From positions 1 to 64,000 of the forward strand of contig CANQEW010000001.1 in assembly GCA_947596085.1 (NCBI GenBank): a stretch of DNA of 64,000 bases, written 5' to 3'. This document shows positions 1-10,314 of the stretch, piece by piece. The notes beneath the pieces were generated by a model, which saw nothing but the letters and a program-made list of their open reading frames with translations, was not told where the DNA came from and made no database searches. Position numbers and translations under genes: made by a program. How positions within the stretch are numbered: the stretch's first letter is position 1; the number at the start of each line of letters is the position of its first letter. The DNA is from an uncultured Clostridia bacterium (GTDB taxonomy: Bacteria > Bacillota > Clostridia > Christensenellales > Aristaeellaceae).

Positions 1-212
1 ATGCGTCCCCTCAATTGGCTCTCCCCTCGGGAATCTTTGCTTACTCTCCTTGTCCAAGATGTTTGACAAACCTACAAAGCGCGGAGGAACGCTTGATGCG
101 GAGAATTTCATGGCGGCCGTGGGCGAGATTTCTCTTGCCGAACCTTGCTGAATGTGGTAAACTGTTCATAACATATTTGGTTCATCATTGCTCGATTCCG
201 GGAGGGAGAATT

Positions 213-1208
213 ATGGCAAGCGCGGAAAAGAAACTCTGGGGAATTCACACCACAGATGACAAACTCTTCCTTCGCGACGATGTCATTGCCATTGGATGGC
301 GTGAAATAGGGGATCTCACAAAGATTGAGGCAAGCCGCGAAGCCTTTAAAGCCCGATATATTGAAATGATGCCGGACGCCAAGAAGGGCAGCATTGCCAC
401 CTGTTCTGGCATGCTGTACCGCTTCATCCATGAAGTTCAGGTTGGCGATTATGTGGTTTTCCCTTCCAAGAGCGACCGTCAGGTCAATTTGGGCATCGTG
501 GAAGGCGATTACCGCTTTGTGGAGGATGCTCACCAGTACGTGCAGCAGCGGAAGGTCAAGTGGTTGAAACACCTGCCCCGCACAGCATTCTCGCAGGGGG
601 CTCTGTACGAAATCGGCTCAGCGCTTACATTTTTCATGGTCAAGAACTATGCTGATGAATTCCTGGCTGCACTGGAGAGCAGTGGAAAAAAGCTCCCCAT
701 GCAGGAAGAAGGTGAAGATGAAAGCATCGGCGCGACTGCGGACGATATTATTGAAAGCACAAAGGATTTCATCCTCAAGGAACTGAGCCGGCAACTGAAG
801 GGCTATGACCTTGAGGAGTTCGTCTCCGATCTTCTCCGGGCGATGGGATATCGCACCACCGTATCGCCGCACGGCGGCGACAGCGGAATTGATATTACCG
901 CTTACAAAGATGAGCTGCCTCCGCGAATTTTGGTGCAAGTCAAGAGCCAGGACGGCGATATCAAGGAAACCACGATTCAATCCTTGAAAGGAGCAATGCG
1001 GGAAGGTGACTACGGCCTGTTTGTGACCTTGTCCAACTATACAAAAAACGCCCAGAAGTATCTGGACAGCACTCCGATCATCCGTGGCATCAATGGAACC
1101 GAATTGGTTGACCTGATCCTGAAATATTATGAAGACCTGAGCGAGAAATACCGCAAAATGATTCCGCTCAAGATGGTCTACATACCCGTTCCCAAAGAAG
1201 ATATTTGA
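213..1208 (+). CDS. Mrr-like restriction endonuclease (C-terminal Mrr_cat/PDDEXK-like domain)
   Basis: ORF; LEEFVSDLLRAMGYRTTVSPHGGDSGIDITAYKD...ILVQVKSQ matches the Mrr catalytic pattern (GxD...QxK); start chosen at ATG 213. Confidence 0.7.
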   Translation: MASAEKKLWGIHTTDDKLFLRDDVIAIGWREIGDLTKIEASREAFKARYIEMMPDAKKGSIATCSGMLYRFIHEVQVGDYVVFPSKSDRQVNLGIVEGDYRFVEDAHQYVQQRKVKWLKHLPRTAFSQGALYEIGSALTFFMVKNYADEFLAALESSGKKLPMQEEGEDESIGATADDIIESTKDFILKELSRQLKGYDLEEFVSDLLRAMGYRTTVSPHGGDSGIDITAYKDELPPRILVQVKSQDGDIKETTIQSLKGAMREGDYGLFVTLSNYTKNAQKYLDSTPIIRGINGTELVDLILKYYEDLSEKYRKMIPLKMVYIPVPKEDI

Positions 1209-1471
1209 AGATTATCCGACGCTCTTTCAAATACCGGCACCATGTCGGGCTTTAAAGGAGCGTCGCCTCTGACACCCCATAATCGTTCGCCTTGTCGCGA
1301 GCTTGCCCGCCTTCTTGGGACGCGTCGCGGTTTTCATTTTCGGCCATGACAGGAGCAACTGTGAACGACCGCGCGCGAGAGCGCAATCCGGCCCGCTTCA
1401 AGCGCTTCTGTTCCTTTTGAAGATAAGAATTTTTCTACCAAATTTTCTACCAAACGTTCAGGGGTTTTCTT

Positions 1472-3127
1472 CTACCACAATATATAGTGTTGAAACGTGT
1501 CAAAAAGCACAATATCCAGTGATATTGTGCCGAAAAAAAGATGGAGCGCTGGACTCAATAGACGAACCCCTTCTCCCGCGCTCTCCCAAGCGATTTTGAC
1601 CTCTATGTGCGATGGTCGCTCGGCGCTCCCCGTGTAATTAAAATTGATTACCACGCGACCATCGTATGCGAAAATCGAATTGACGAACGTTGCAATGAGG
1701 CGTTTCTGACTCTTTCGGTCTGAATAATCCAAGTCTCGGAACTGTACCAAGAAAAACAGAATTTGATCTCGCGTGAGGCGGTATGCTTTCGACATTACAA
1801 GATTCTCTTTTGAGATCGCGGTCTCGATGTCCTTTTTCTGATCTTCCAGCGCGTTCAGGCGATCCATGAGGGCCGCGCTGACAGCTCCAGATTCCACAGC
1901 ACGCACAAGATTTTCGAGGGCTGATTCTACGCTCTTGAGCTGTGTTTGCAAGCTGGTGAGCCGTTCATTTTGTTCGCCTTGCGCCCGGCAGTAGTCATAT
2001 GTCTTATCGGCGATGACCTCCAGCAGCTTGTCGTCGAATATGATTTTTTGCGCTTCTTGCAGCACAAGCTCCTCCAGCTCTTTTTGTGGAATGTTCTTTT
2101 TCTCGCAAGCGTGATTGTCAACGCGGTTGACACAGCTATAATAACTATATCTCCCGCCGTGGCGACCCGTGCCCGTTTTGCCGACCATCTTCGCTCCGCA
2201 CTCACCGCAGAATAGTTTGTCCGTCAACAGGAAGTCGGTTTTGTGCCATGAATGGGCCGGGATGCGTTTGTTGACCTTGAGCATTTCCTGCACCTTCTCG
2301 AACAGCTCCGGCTCGATCAGCCGGGGCATACCGTCCACGACGCGAATATCCCCGTAGATGTACACGCCCAAGTATTTCTCATTCTTCAAAAGCCTGTGGA
2401 GGCTGTTTTTGTTGAACGGCTTTCCGCGCAGCGTCCGAAAACCCTTTTCATTCAAGTCTTGAATGATCTCCGTGACTGTGTGCCCCGCAGCATAGGACTC
2501 GAATATCTGCTTGACCACGGGCCCGGTCTGAGGGTCGATCATGAAGCGCTTGTTCTCGTCCGTCGTGTAGCCGAGCGGCCTGTTCCCGCCGACGCATTGG
2601 CACTTCATCGCGCTCGCGTACATTCCCCGCTTCACGTTTTGCGCAAGCTGGAGGCTGTAATATTCGGCAAGCCCTTCGAGCAGGCTTTCCAATAGCACGC
2701 CCTCCGGCGAGTCGGGTATCGACTCCGCGACATACTCCACGCGCACGCCGTTTTTCTTGCACCTGATCTTGTTCATGGCGATTTCCTCGCGGTTGCGCCC
2801 GAACCTGTCAATCTTCCACAGGATGATGACCTGAAAGGCTTTTTTCGAGGTGTCGCGGAGCATCTGCTGAAATGCCTGTCGGTTGTCTGTTTTGCCTGTC
2901 TTTGCCCGGTCTACATACTCATGGATGACATTATAGCCCCGCGCCTGCGCGTACTTGTGCCCCTCCGCGAGCTGCGCTTCGATGGATTGCTCATTCTGCG
3001 AGTGGGAGGAATACCGGGCGTATATCACGGCGTTTATAACGGCGTCGGGTTTTGCGTGGGTAGAATACCGAGCGTATAGCCCAGCGTCCCCTCCTGCTCC
3101 CGAGGCGGGGTTTACGACTACGACCAT
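1472..3127 (-). CDS. Large serine recombinase (phage integrase)
   Basis: IYARYSSHSQNEQSIEAQ, IDRFGRNREEIA, recombinase domain, zinc ribbon (CGECGAKM...C) and coiled coil; N-terminal start and extreme C-terminus uncertain. Confidence 0.9.
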   Translation of the reverse strand: MVVVVNPASGAGGDAGLYARYSTHAKPDAVINAVIYARYSSHSQNEQSIEAQLAEGHKYAQARGYNVIHEYVDRAKTGKTDNRQAFQQMLRDTSKKAFQVIILWKIDRFGRNREEIAMNKIRCKKNGVRVEYVAESIPDSPEGVLLESLLEGLAEYYSLQLAQNVKRGMYASAMKCQCVGGNRPLGYTTDENKRFMIDPQTGPVVKQIFESYAAGHTVTEIIQDLNEKGFRTLRGKPFNKNSLHRLLKNEKYLGVYIYGDIRVVDGMPRLIEPELFEKVQEMLKVNKRIPAHSWHKTDFLLTDKLFCGECGAKMVGKTGTGRHGGRYSYYSCVNRVDNHACEKKNIPQKELEELVLQEAQKIIFDDKLLEVIADKTYDYCRAQGEQNERLTSLQTQLKSVESALENLVRAVESGAVSAALMDRLNALEDQKKDIETAISKENLVMSKAYRLTRDQILFFLVQFRDLDYSDRKSQKRLIATFVNSIFAYDGRVVINFNYTGSAERPSHIEVKIAWESAGEGVRLLSPALHLFFGTISLDIVLFDTFQHYILW

Positions 3128-3171
3128 TATTCTAGCCTCTTTCCCGTTGCAAAGTCAAAAATCTCGGCCTG

Positions 3172-3645
3172 CTACGCTTGCTTTACGACGGACTGGTATT
3201 TGTCCGCCGCGAGTAGGCCCATCATATACGCCTCGACCTTTGCCCTGTCGATGCCGTCGAGCTGCTGATACAGCGACATGATTTTCGGGGCGGCGCTCAT
3301 TTCCCTTTGCGCGTCCGCTTGCACGGTGCGATCAAATTCAACGGCCTTTCTGACATCCCCTCCGAAATGATCGAGCACGGGCCCCGCCATTTCTGCGATG
3401 AGGTCGGGGTTTGAGTAGTCGGTCGGATCGTCGGTGCGCTCCAGCAGGTAGTCCACCGACACGCCGAAATACTTCGCCAATGCCCGCGCCGTGTCCGATC
3501 CCGGATTCGCGTCTGCCCCCTCCTTATAGCGACTCTTCCAATATGCGAGTGACCCCTTCGATGCCCCCGCTTCTATCACGGCGCGCGTCGGAGACACGCC
3601 TTTCTGTTCGCATAGTGCCCTGAACCTATCGTAAAACACGACCAT
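3172..3645 (-). CDS. XRE-family CI-like repressor
   Basis: N-terminal HTH (FRALCEQKGVSPTRAVIEAGASKGSLAYWKS...LAKYFGVSVDYLLE); divergent from the phage early operon. Confidence 0.8.
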   Translation of the reverse strand: MVVFYDRFRALCEQKGVSPTRAVIEAGASKGSLAYWKSRYKEGADANPGSDTARALAKYFGVSVDYLLERTDDPTDYSNPDLIAEMAGPVLDHFGGDVRKAVEFDRTVQADAQREMSAAPKIMSLYQQLDGIDRAKVEAYMMGLLAADKYQSVVKQA

Positions 3646-3690
3646 TCCCTCCTTCGTCGAAAAAAAGTCACAAAATTTGTCCAAACCCTA

Positions 3691-3720
3691 TTGACAAAGG
3701 TATAATTCTTGTACTATAAT
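3691..3720 (+). promoter_or_regulatory. SigA-like promoter in the immunity region, TTGACA-N18-TATAAT, with TTGTAC operator-like sites
   Basis: TTGACA 3691-3696, TATAAT 3715-3720; TTGTAC/GTACAA at 3709, 3740, 3754, 3836, 3861. Confidence 0.7.
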
Positions 3721-3892
3721 GGTCGCACAGGAACAAGATTTGTACTAACCACGGTACAACAAACGAACCTCTGACGGAAAAGGGTTCCCCGTTGTGGTGC
3801 TATTAGACTGTCCGCAAAACAATAATAGCACAAAAGTACAAATATTGCAACTGCGCTAACGTACAAAATTTTGACTTTTAGGAGGTGAGAGA

Positions 3893-4096
3893 TTGGACGA
3901 CTGGACTTCCGAGGTCGTAGGTCGTATGCACCACGCCGGAATCACGGGGCTGCGCCTCGCGGATGAGTGCGGGTACACAAATTCGTATTTGTCGGCGATC
4001 CTTCACGGCAGGAAAGGCTCTGACAAATCCAAGCAGACGATTCTCGATGCGCTGGCGCGTCTCGAAGCGCAAGCATTGACGAAAGAAAGCTCTTGA
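3893..4096 (+). CDS. Small HTH (Cro-like) regulator
   Basis: GLRLADECGYTNSYLSAILHGRKG HTH; TTG start preceded by GGAGGTGAG. Confidence 0.6.
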   Translation: MDDWTSEVVGRMHHAGITGLRLADECGYTNSYLSAILHGRKGSDKSKQTILDALARLEAQALTKESS

Positions 4097-4098
4097 CG

Positions 4099-4290
4099 AT
4101 GATCGTGACCGAGGTAGTCAACAAGGGCGTCGAAATTGATCCCGGCCTCGTTCCTGCCGTTGAAATGGGGCTGTTCGTCAAGTCGCTGTACGAAGGAGCG
4201 TTACGCTTCTATGAGAACCCCGAGAACATGCGCCGCTTCAAGGAATGGCAGCGCAAGCGAGAAAAGGAGGAAAACCATGATGGACATTAA
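4099..4290 (+). CDS. Hypothetical phage protein
   Basis: Small ORF in the early operon. Confidence 0.5.
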   Translation: MIVTEVVNKGVEIDPGLVPAVEMGLFVKSLYEGALRFYENPENMRRFKEWQRKREKEENHDGH

Positions 4291-4780
4291 CTTCAACGTG
4301 AACCTCAACGTCACCGCCGAGCCCCGGCTTTATGATCTTTTCGAGCGGTTGGTCGAAAAGGGCCTCGTCGTCAAGATTGGTCTGCCGTGCGAGGGCTGCA
4401 CTCTCGAAGATGCGCCGGGCGAGCCGGAGCCTGCGGACAAGATCGTGCCGCTCGCGGTTACGACCCCTGCGGTCATCGAGCCCGCACAGGCCCCCGCTGC
4501 GGCCCCTGCGCCTGCGCAGGCGGCTCCCGTGCCCGCCGCTGACCCGAACATTGCCCCGACTCCCGCGCCCGTGCAGGCCGCCCCTGCGCCCGCACAGACG
4601 GCCTCCAGCGTGACGCTGGAAGAATTGAGCCGTGCAGGTGCGGCGCTGGCGACGCAGGGCAGGGTGGCCGAGCTCATGGCGATCATGCCGAAGTACGGCG
4701 TGCAGGCGCTCACGCAGCTCAAGCCCGAACAGTACGCCGCCGTCGCTGGCGATCTCCGCGCTCTCGGCGCGCAGATTTAA
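4277..4780 (+). CDS. Hypothetical protein with Ala/Pro-rich linker
   Basis: AGGAGG RBS before ATG 4277; AP-rich linker between two folded ends. Confidence 0.6.
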   Translation: MMDINFNVNLNVTAEPRLYDLFERLVEKGLVVKIGLPCEGCTLEDAPGEPEPADKIVPLAVTTPAVIEPAQAPAAAPAPAQAAPVPAADPNIAPTPAPVQAAPAPAQTASSVTLEELSRAGAALATQGRVAELMAIMPKYGVQALTQLKPEQYAAVAGDLRALGAQI

Positions 4781-4793
4781 GGGAGGTCTGAAC

Positions 4794-5993
4794 ATGGCTG
4801 CACATGCCAAGTGTTCTCCGTCTGCGGCCTACCGCTGGCTGGAGTGTACCGCCGCCCCCACCTTCGAGGAGCAATTCCCCGAGGTCGCCGCGAGCGATTA
4901 CGCCCGCGAGGGCACGCTGGCCCACAGCATTTGCGAGCTGTACGTGCGGCGCGAGTTTGTGGAAGCGATCCCCAAGCGCACGTTCAACGCCCGGCTCAAG
5001 AAGCTGCAAGCCGAGGAGCTGTACGACGATGAAATGCTCACGACGGCAGAGGTCTACGTCGAGTATCTGCGGGAGAAGGCGCTGGGCTTCAAAGCTACAC
5101 CGTTCGTAGCGCCGGAGGTGCGCGTTGATCTGACCGATTACATCCCGGAGTGCTTCGGAACGTGCGACTGTGTGATGTTCGGCGACGACACGCTCCATAT
5201 CACGGACTACAAGCACGGTAAGGGCGTCCCCGTCTCCGCAATCGGAAACCCGCAGATGCGCTTGTACGCGCTGGGCGCGCTTCGACTCTATCGCGTGATC
5301 TTTGGCGACAGCATCAAGCGCGTGTCTATGGCGATCTGTCAGCCCCGCCTCTCCTCGAACGTGGAGGAGGACAGCATGACCGTCGAGGAGCTGCTGGCGT
5401 GGGGCGAGAGCGTCAAGCCTCGGGCGCTGGAGGCGTTCAACGGCCCCGGCGAGTTTGTCCCCGGTGAGCATTGCCGATTCTGCCGTGGCCGCGAGCGCTG
5501 CCGCGCGCGGGCTGACGAGCAGACATCTCTTGAGCATTTCAAGAGCTTCGTGGCCGAAAACGCTGAACCCAAGCCCGGACAGTCTGCCATACTGACGGAT
5601 GCTGAAATTGGCGACCTGCTGAAACGCGGCGCGGAGCTGGTACAATGGTACACCGATCTGCAAGCGTATGCGCTGGGCGCGATCCTCGGCGGCGGCGTGA
5701 TCCCCGGCTTTAAGGTGGTGGAGGGCCGCAGCAATCGCGCGTTCTCCGATCCCGACGCCGCGCTCCAGACCATCGAAGCGGCGGGCTACGACCGGGCGAT
5801 GCTCTACGACTACAAGCCCAAGAGCCTGTCCGAACTGGAGAAGCTGCTGGGCAAAAAGGACTTCGCCGCGACGGTGGGCGACTACGTAATCAAGCCTCCG
5901 GGAAAGCCCACGCTTGTACCCGAGACAGACAAGCGGCCCCCGTACAGCCCTGCGGCTGTCGATTTCGCGGAGGTGGGCGGCGGTGGAGCGTAG
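4794..5993 (+). CDS. DUF2800 (RecB-like PDDEXK nuclease family) phage protein
   Basis: MAAHAKCSPSAAYRWLECTAAP...YAREGTLAHSICELY; ITDYKHGKGVPV; CRFCRGRERC. Confidence 0.85.
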   Translation: MAAHAKCSPSAAYRWLECTAAPTFEEQFPEVAASDYAREGTLAHSICELYVRREFVEAIPKRTFNARLKKLQAEELYDDEMLTTAEVYVEYLREKALGFKATPFVAPEVRVDLTDYIPECFGTCDCVMFGDDTLHITDYKHGKGVPVSAIGNPQMRLYALGALRLYRVIFGDSIKRVSMAICQPRLSSNVEEDSMTVEELLAWGESVKPRALEAFNGPGEFVPGEHCRFCRGRERCRARADEQTSLEHFKSFVAENAEPKPGQSAILTDAEIGDLLKRGAELVQWYTDLQAYALGAILGGGVIPGFKVVEGRSNRAFSDPDAALQTIEAAGYDRAMLYDYKPKSLSELEKLLGKKDFAATVGDYVIKPPGKPTLVPETDKRPPYSPAAVDFAEVGGGGA

Positions 5994-6402
5994 GCCGTCT
6001 CGCGTCAGCTTCACCACCACCGCGCCGTATGACTCAGCGCGCGGACGCATGGCTCTGAACTTCCCCGCCGCGCTGACGCAGACCGCGCTCATGAGGTTGC
6101 GCCCCATCTTCGATCTGATGTGTCGCTACGTGTACGTCACGGAAAACGCTGACGCGATCCGGGCCACGGATGCGGAGATCAATGCCATGCTGAAAGAGCT
6201 GAAAGACGCATGGGACAAGGCGTGCATCGAGTACATGGCGAAATGGCGGGCGGGCCGGGCTCCGTACATCAAGCAGGCGAACAAGGAACTGACCGAAAAC
6301 GTTCAACGGGCCAAGCGCGCATATGAGCGGATGAAGAAAGTCCGCAAAGCCTTTGACGAGGCGATGGAGAAGCACGCTTGCCGGAGAGCGCTCGGCGAAT
6401 AA
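5983..6402 (+). CDS. Hypothetical phage protein
   Basis: ORF in frame between DUF2800 and DUF2815; probable GTG start. Confidence 0.45.
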   Translation: MERRPSRVSFTTTAPYDSARGRMALNFPAALTQTALMRLRPIFDLMCRYVYVTENADAIRATDAEINAMLKELKDAWDKACIEYMAKWRAGRAPYIKQANKELTENVQRAKRAYERMKKVRKAFDEAMEKHACRRALGE

Positions 6403-6444
6403 GGCAATGAGGAAATAAGGTTTTTAAGGAATGGAGGTATTTCA

Positions 6445-7074
6445 ATGTATCAGAATGATCCCCTGAAAGTGCTGACTGGCGAGGTGCGCCTGTCCTACTG
6501 CAAGCTCGTGACGCCCGAGGCCCCGCGCAACAATCCGACTGCGGAGAAGAAGTACAGCGTGACGCTGCTGATCCCGAAGTCCGACGTGGCGACGGTCGCC
6601 GACATCCGGCAGGCTATCGAGGCGGCGGCGCAGAAATCGGTCAACTCCGTGTGGGGCGGCGTCCGTCCCCCGAACCTCAAATCCGTGCTCCACGATGGCG
6701 ACGGCGTGCGGGAGTCCGGCGAGCCGTTCGGCCCGGAGTGCAAGGGCCATTGGGTAATTACGGCCTCGACCAAGAACAAGCCCGGCGTCGTGGGCATCGA
6801 CAACATCAACTGCGAGCTGGCCCCGCAGGACATCTATTCGGGCATGTACGCCCGCGTGACGCTGCGGTTCTTCGGCTATTCCAACTCTGGCAACAAGGGC
6901 GTGGGCTGCGGCCTCGGGAACGTCATGAAAACCCGCGACGGCGAGGCGCTGGCGGGCGGCGCGTCCGCTGCCTCCGACTTCGCGGGCATCGGCCAGAGTG
7001 TCGCCCCGCAGGCGACACCGGGCGGCTACACGGGAGCGCCGCAGATCAATCCGATCACGGGCCTGCCGATGTAA
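6445..7074 (+). CDS. DUF2815 ssDNA-binding-like phage protein
   Basis: VLTGEVRLSYCKLVTPEAP...KYSVTLLIPKSD...GMYARVTLRFFGYSNSGNKGVGCGLGNVMKTRDGE. Confidence 0.85.
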   Translation: MYQNDPLKVLTGEVRLSYCKLVTPEAPRNNPTAEKKYSVTLLIPKSDVATVADIRQAIEAAAQKSVNSVWGGVRPPNLKSVLHDGDGVRESGEPFGPECKGHWVITASTKNKPGVVGIDNINCELAPQDIYSGMYARVTLRFFGYSNSGNKGVGCGLGNVMKTRDGEALAGGASAASDFAGIGQSVAPQATPGGYTGAPQINPITGLPM

Positions 7075-7138
7075 GGTCGAGCGCGCGACGAAGTGCGGCG
7101 AGGGATCACCCCCTCGCCGCGCGTGACAGGAGGAAACC

Positions 7139-9133
7139 ATGAAGCACCATTTGAGCATTGACCTTGAGACCTTTTCGAGCATCCCAATCGCAAAGGCCGG
7201 AGCGCAGAAGTACATAGCGAGCCCGGATTTCGAGATTCTGCTGTTCGCGTACAGTCTTGACGGCGCGCCCGTCAAGATCGTTGACCTCGCGTGTGGCGAA
7301 TCTCTCCCGTCGTGGCTCGTGCTGGCGCTCACCGATCCCGATTACATCAAACATGCCTATAACGCGGCGTTCGAGTGGGGCTGCCTGTCCAAGTGGCTGC
7401 GTATGATGCTGCCCGTCGATCAATGGCGATGCACCATGATTCACGGCCTATACTGCGGCTATACGGCAGGTCTGGACGCCACGGGCGCGGCTCTAGGGCT
7501 GCCGCAGGATAAGCGCAAGCTGTCCACGGGCAAGGCCCTGATTCGTTATTTCTGCGTCCCCTGCAAGCCCTCACGCGCAAACGGTCAGCGCACGCGCAAC
7601 TACCCTCGGCACGATCCTGACCGCTGGAGTCTGTTCAAAGAGTACTGCGTGCAGGACGTTGTGACCGAAATGGAAATCGAACGCCAACTCTCCGCGATCC
7701 CCGTCCCCGATTCCGTCCAGAAAGAATGGGAAACCGACATGCGCATCAACGCGCGCGGCGTGGCCGTTGACATGGATTTCGTTCACGGCGCGCTGTCGCT
7801 GGGCGAGACGGTGCGCGAGCGGCTGGAGACCGAGGCTGTGCAAATTTCCGGGCTGAACAATCCAAACAGCATCCAGCAGCTCACGGGATGGCTGGAGGGC
7901 GAGCTGAACGAGGAGCTGACCGACCTCCGCAAAGACACGGTGAGCAAGCTGCTCAACCGCGAGGGCAACAGCCCGCAGGTGCAGCGGATGCTCCAAATCC
8001 GGCAAGAGCTCGGAAAGACCTCGACGAAAAAGTACGACGCAATCGAGGCCGCTGTCTGCGCGGATGGCCGCGTGCGTGGGCTGCTCCAGTTTTATGGCGC
8101 GAACAGGACGGGGCGCTGGGCCGGGCGTTTGGTGCAGGTGCAAAACCTCCCCCGAACGTACATCGAGCCGTTGATGCTGGCACGCGATCTCGTCAAGAGG
8201 CGGGAGCTGGACGGGCTACACGTCGTATACGGCTCCGTGCCGGACACGCTCAGTCAGCTCATCCGCACGGCGTTCGTCGCGTCCGATGGCAAAGTGCTGA
8301 TCGACGCGGATTTCTCGGCGATAGAAGCCCGCGTGATCTCATGGCTGGCGGGCGAGGAATGGCGGCTAGACGTATTCCGCACGCACGGCAAAATCTATGA
8401 GGCGTCGGCCTCTCAGATGTTCGGAGTCCCGCTGGAGCGCATCAAAAAGGGCAATCCCGAGTATGCGCTGCGGCAGAAGGGCAAGGTCGCGGAGCTGGCG
8501 CTGGGCTATCAAGGCGGCGCGGGCGCGCTGATCGCAATGGGCGCGCTGGACATGGGACTGACCGAGGATGAGCTGCCCGACATCGTGAACCGCTGGCGCG
8601 ACGCGAACTCTCGAATCTGCCGCCTCTGGTACGACATGGACAGGGCCGCGACGACGGTAATCCAAGAGGGCGGCAAGCAGCGCGTGGGCTGCCTCGAACT
8701 GGAGCGCATCTATGACGTGACGTGCGGCAGGGACTACTTGACGATCAAGCTGCCGTCACAGCGTAGGCTCTATTACGTCGAGCCGTCGCTGGGCGAAAAC
8801 CGTTTCGGCGGTGTGTCGATTCAGTATATGGGCTCGAATCAGACGACGAAGAAATGGCAGATGGTCGAGACCTACGGCGGTAAGCTGGTGGAGAACTGTG
8901 TGCAGGCTATCGCGCGCGACTGTCTGGCGCAGGCAATCGAGCATCTTGAGGCCGCAGGGTTCCCGGTGGTGTTCCACGTCCACGATGAGGTCGTGATCGA
9001 GACGGCCCCATTCGCGGCCCCTGACGCGATGCTGGAGAAGGTGGTGCAGATCATGGCCGCCCCGATCCCGTGGGCGTCTGGCCTCCCGCTGGGCGCGGAT
9101 GGATGGGTCGGCGAGTGCTTCAAAAAGGACTAG
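7139..9133 (+). CDS. Phage family A DNA polymerase
   Basis: 3'-5' exonuclease motif LSIDLETFS, DADFSAIEARVISWLAGEEW, VFHVHDEVVIE. Confidence 0.95.
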   Translation: MKHHLSIDLETFSSIPIAKAGAQKYIASPDFEILLFAYSLDGAPVKIVDLACGESLPSWLVLALTDPDYIKHAYNAAFEWGCLSKWLRMMLPVDQWRCTMIHGLYCGYTAGLDATGAALGLPQDKRKLSTGKALIRYFCVPCKPSRANGQRTRNYPRHDPDRWSLFKEYCVQDVVTEMEIERQLSAIPVPDSVQKEWETDMRINARGVAVDMDFVHGALSLGETVRERLETEAVQISGLNNPNSIQQLTGWLEGELNEELTDLRKDTVSKLLNREGNSPQVQRMLQIRQELGKTSTKKYDAIEAAVCADGRVRGLLQFYGANRTGRWAGRLVQVQNLPRTYIEPLMLARDLVKRRELDGLHVVYGSVPDTLSQLIRTAFVASDGKVLIDADFSAIEARVISWLAGEEWRLDVFRTHGKIYEASASQMFGVPLERIKKGNPEYALRQKGKVAELALGYQGGAGALIAMGALDMGLTEDELPDIVNRWRDANSRICRLWYDMDRAATTVIQEGGKQRVGCLELERIYDVTCGRDYLTIKLPSQRRLYYVEPSLGENRFGGVSIQYMGSNQTTKKWQMVETYGGKLVENCVQAIARDCLAQAIEHLEAAGFPVVFHVHDEVVIETAPFAAPDAMLEKVVQIMAAPIPWASGLPLGADGWVGECFKKD

Positions 9134-9149
9134 GAAAGGAGCGAACAAT

Positions 9150-9347
9150 ATGCGGAAGGAATTGACGGCCCCGCGCCTGCTGGCGCTCATCGCCCGCTTT
9201 GTGACGGTGTTCGTGCTGATCGTCGGCGCGTTTCTCGGATTTCCAAATGACCCGCAGCTCGGAGGGCTGTATTGGATCATTACGGCGTTTCACATCTTCA
9301 TGGACACGGTGATCCTGTGTGACGATGTGCGGCACAGCAGGAGGTGA
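9150..9347 (+). CDS. Small membrane protein
   Basis: Two hydrophobic segments; RBS upstream. Confidence 0.5.
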   Translation: MRKELTAPRLLALIARFVTVFVLIVGAFLGFPNDPQLGGLYWIITAFHIFMDTVILCDDVRHSRR

Positions 9348-9757
9348 GCGGCGTGAGTCAATATTTCGACATCAACCGCAAGGCGCTCGACGCTCTCCCT
9401 GTGCAGCACATTGATGGGTTCGCCCGCGTCGGCGGTTCAAAGTGGTTTGTGGCTGTCAATAGCACCTCATTCAAAATTGAGCACGGTCACAACTATCTGC
9501 TGCGGGACATTGGCAGGGGAACGGATAACCCCCCCCCGCTGCGCGGCGTCTATACCTACTTTGAGGGAAAGGATTTCGTGTTGTGGGCAAACCGCATCCC
9601 GACCTCTCCCGCGCCGAAAACGATCTATGAACGCGATGATGACGAGGAGCAATCGTGTGATTATTTCGTTGTGGGCGAAGTCGTGGGCTGGTACTACGCG
9701 GAGCGCTCGCAGGACGGTGGCGCAGAGCTACACGCGCCAAAAGGGAACGCGGAATGA
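9344..9757 (+). CDS. Hypothetical phage protein
   Basis: ORF with start/stop overlap to neighbours. Confidence 0.5.
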   Translation: MSGVSQYFDINRKALDALPVQHIDGFARVGGSKWFVAVNSTSFKIEHGHNYLLRDIGRGTDNPPPLRGVYTYFEGKDFVLWANRIPTSPAPKTIYERDDDEEQSCDYFVVGEVVGWYYAERSQDGGAELHAPKGNAE

Positions 9758-10209
9758 CGCACGTGTGCGATAGTACGCTGCTGCGGCTCAAGCGGACGAC
9801 CCCGCGAGTGATCGAAGCGGTGCGAGGCATAGACGCTTTCGAGATCGACGGCAAGCTGTGGTTTCGGTTGATTGACATAGCACGAGCGCTGCAAATCAAT
9901 ATCACCACGGAACAGAATATCAGCAGAAAGCTGTTGAACTCCCCGCACGCATGGCATTGGCGCGAAAACTACGTCGGCCACGTGAATCACCGAAACACCT
10001 TGATAGATGTGGAGGTGGTCGAGGACATTGCGATCATGTATGCGTTCGTCGCTCGCGCGGATGTAATGGCGGCGCTCCCCCGAACGGGTGAGAAGGTAGA
10101 GCTGCCCGCGACACGATACAACGGAATTAACTGGGATATGGTTCTCACTAGAAAAGCAAAAAGGGAAGCGAAACGCTCCCGCAAGCCCAGCATTGGCGGT
10201 GTTCGGTAG
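9754..10209 (+). CDS. BRO-N/antirepressor-like protein
   Basis: DAFEIDGKLWFRLIDIARALQI...; weak resemblance. Confidence 0.4.
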   Translation: MTHVCDSTLLRLKRTTPRVIEAVRGIDAFEIDGKLWFRLIDIARALQINITTEQNISRKLLNSPHAWHWRENYVGHVNHRNTLIDVEVVEDIAIMYAFVARADVMAALPRTGEKVELPATRYNGINWDMVLTRKAKREAKRSRKPSIGGVR

Positions 10210-10314
10210 TGCATAGCAAGGGCGAGGCGCGACGATGTTTTGCAAGGGCAGAGCGATACAAAGCAAAGTGAGGCAAAAGCAAGGCAACTGAAAAACGAAT
10301 AAGGAGGTAGCAAA

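Noticed and set aside
21-35. CTCCCCTCGGG near the window start as an attL copy of the ssrA 3' end
   Set aside because: Only 11 bp, in inverted orientation relative to ssrA, and outside the recombinase; likely chance
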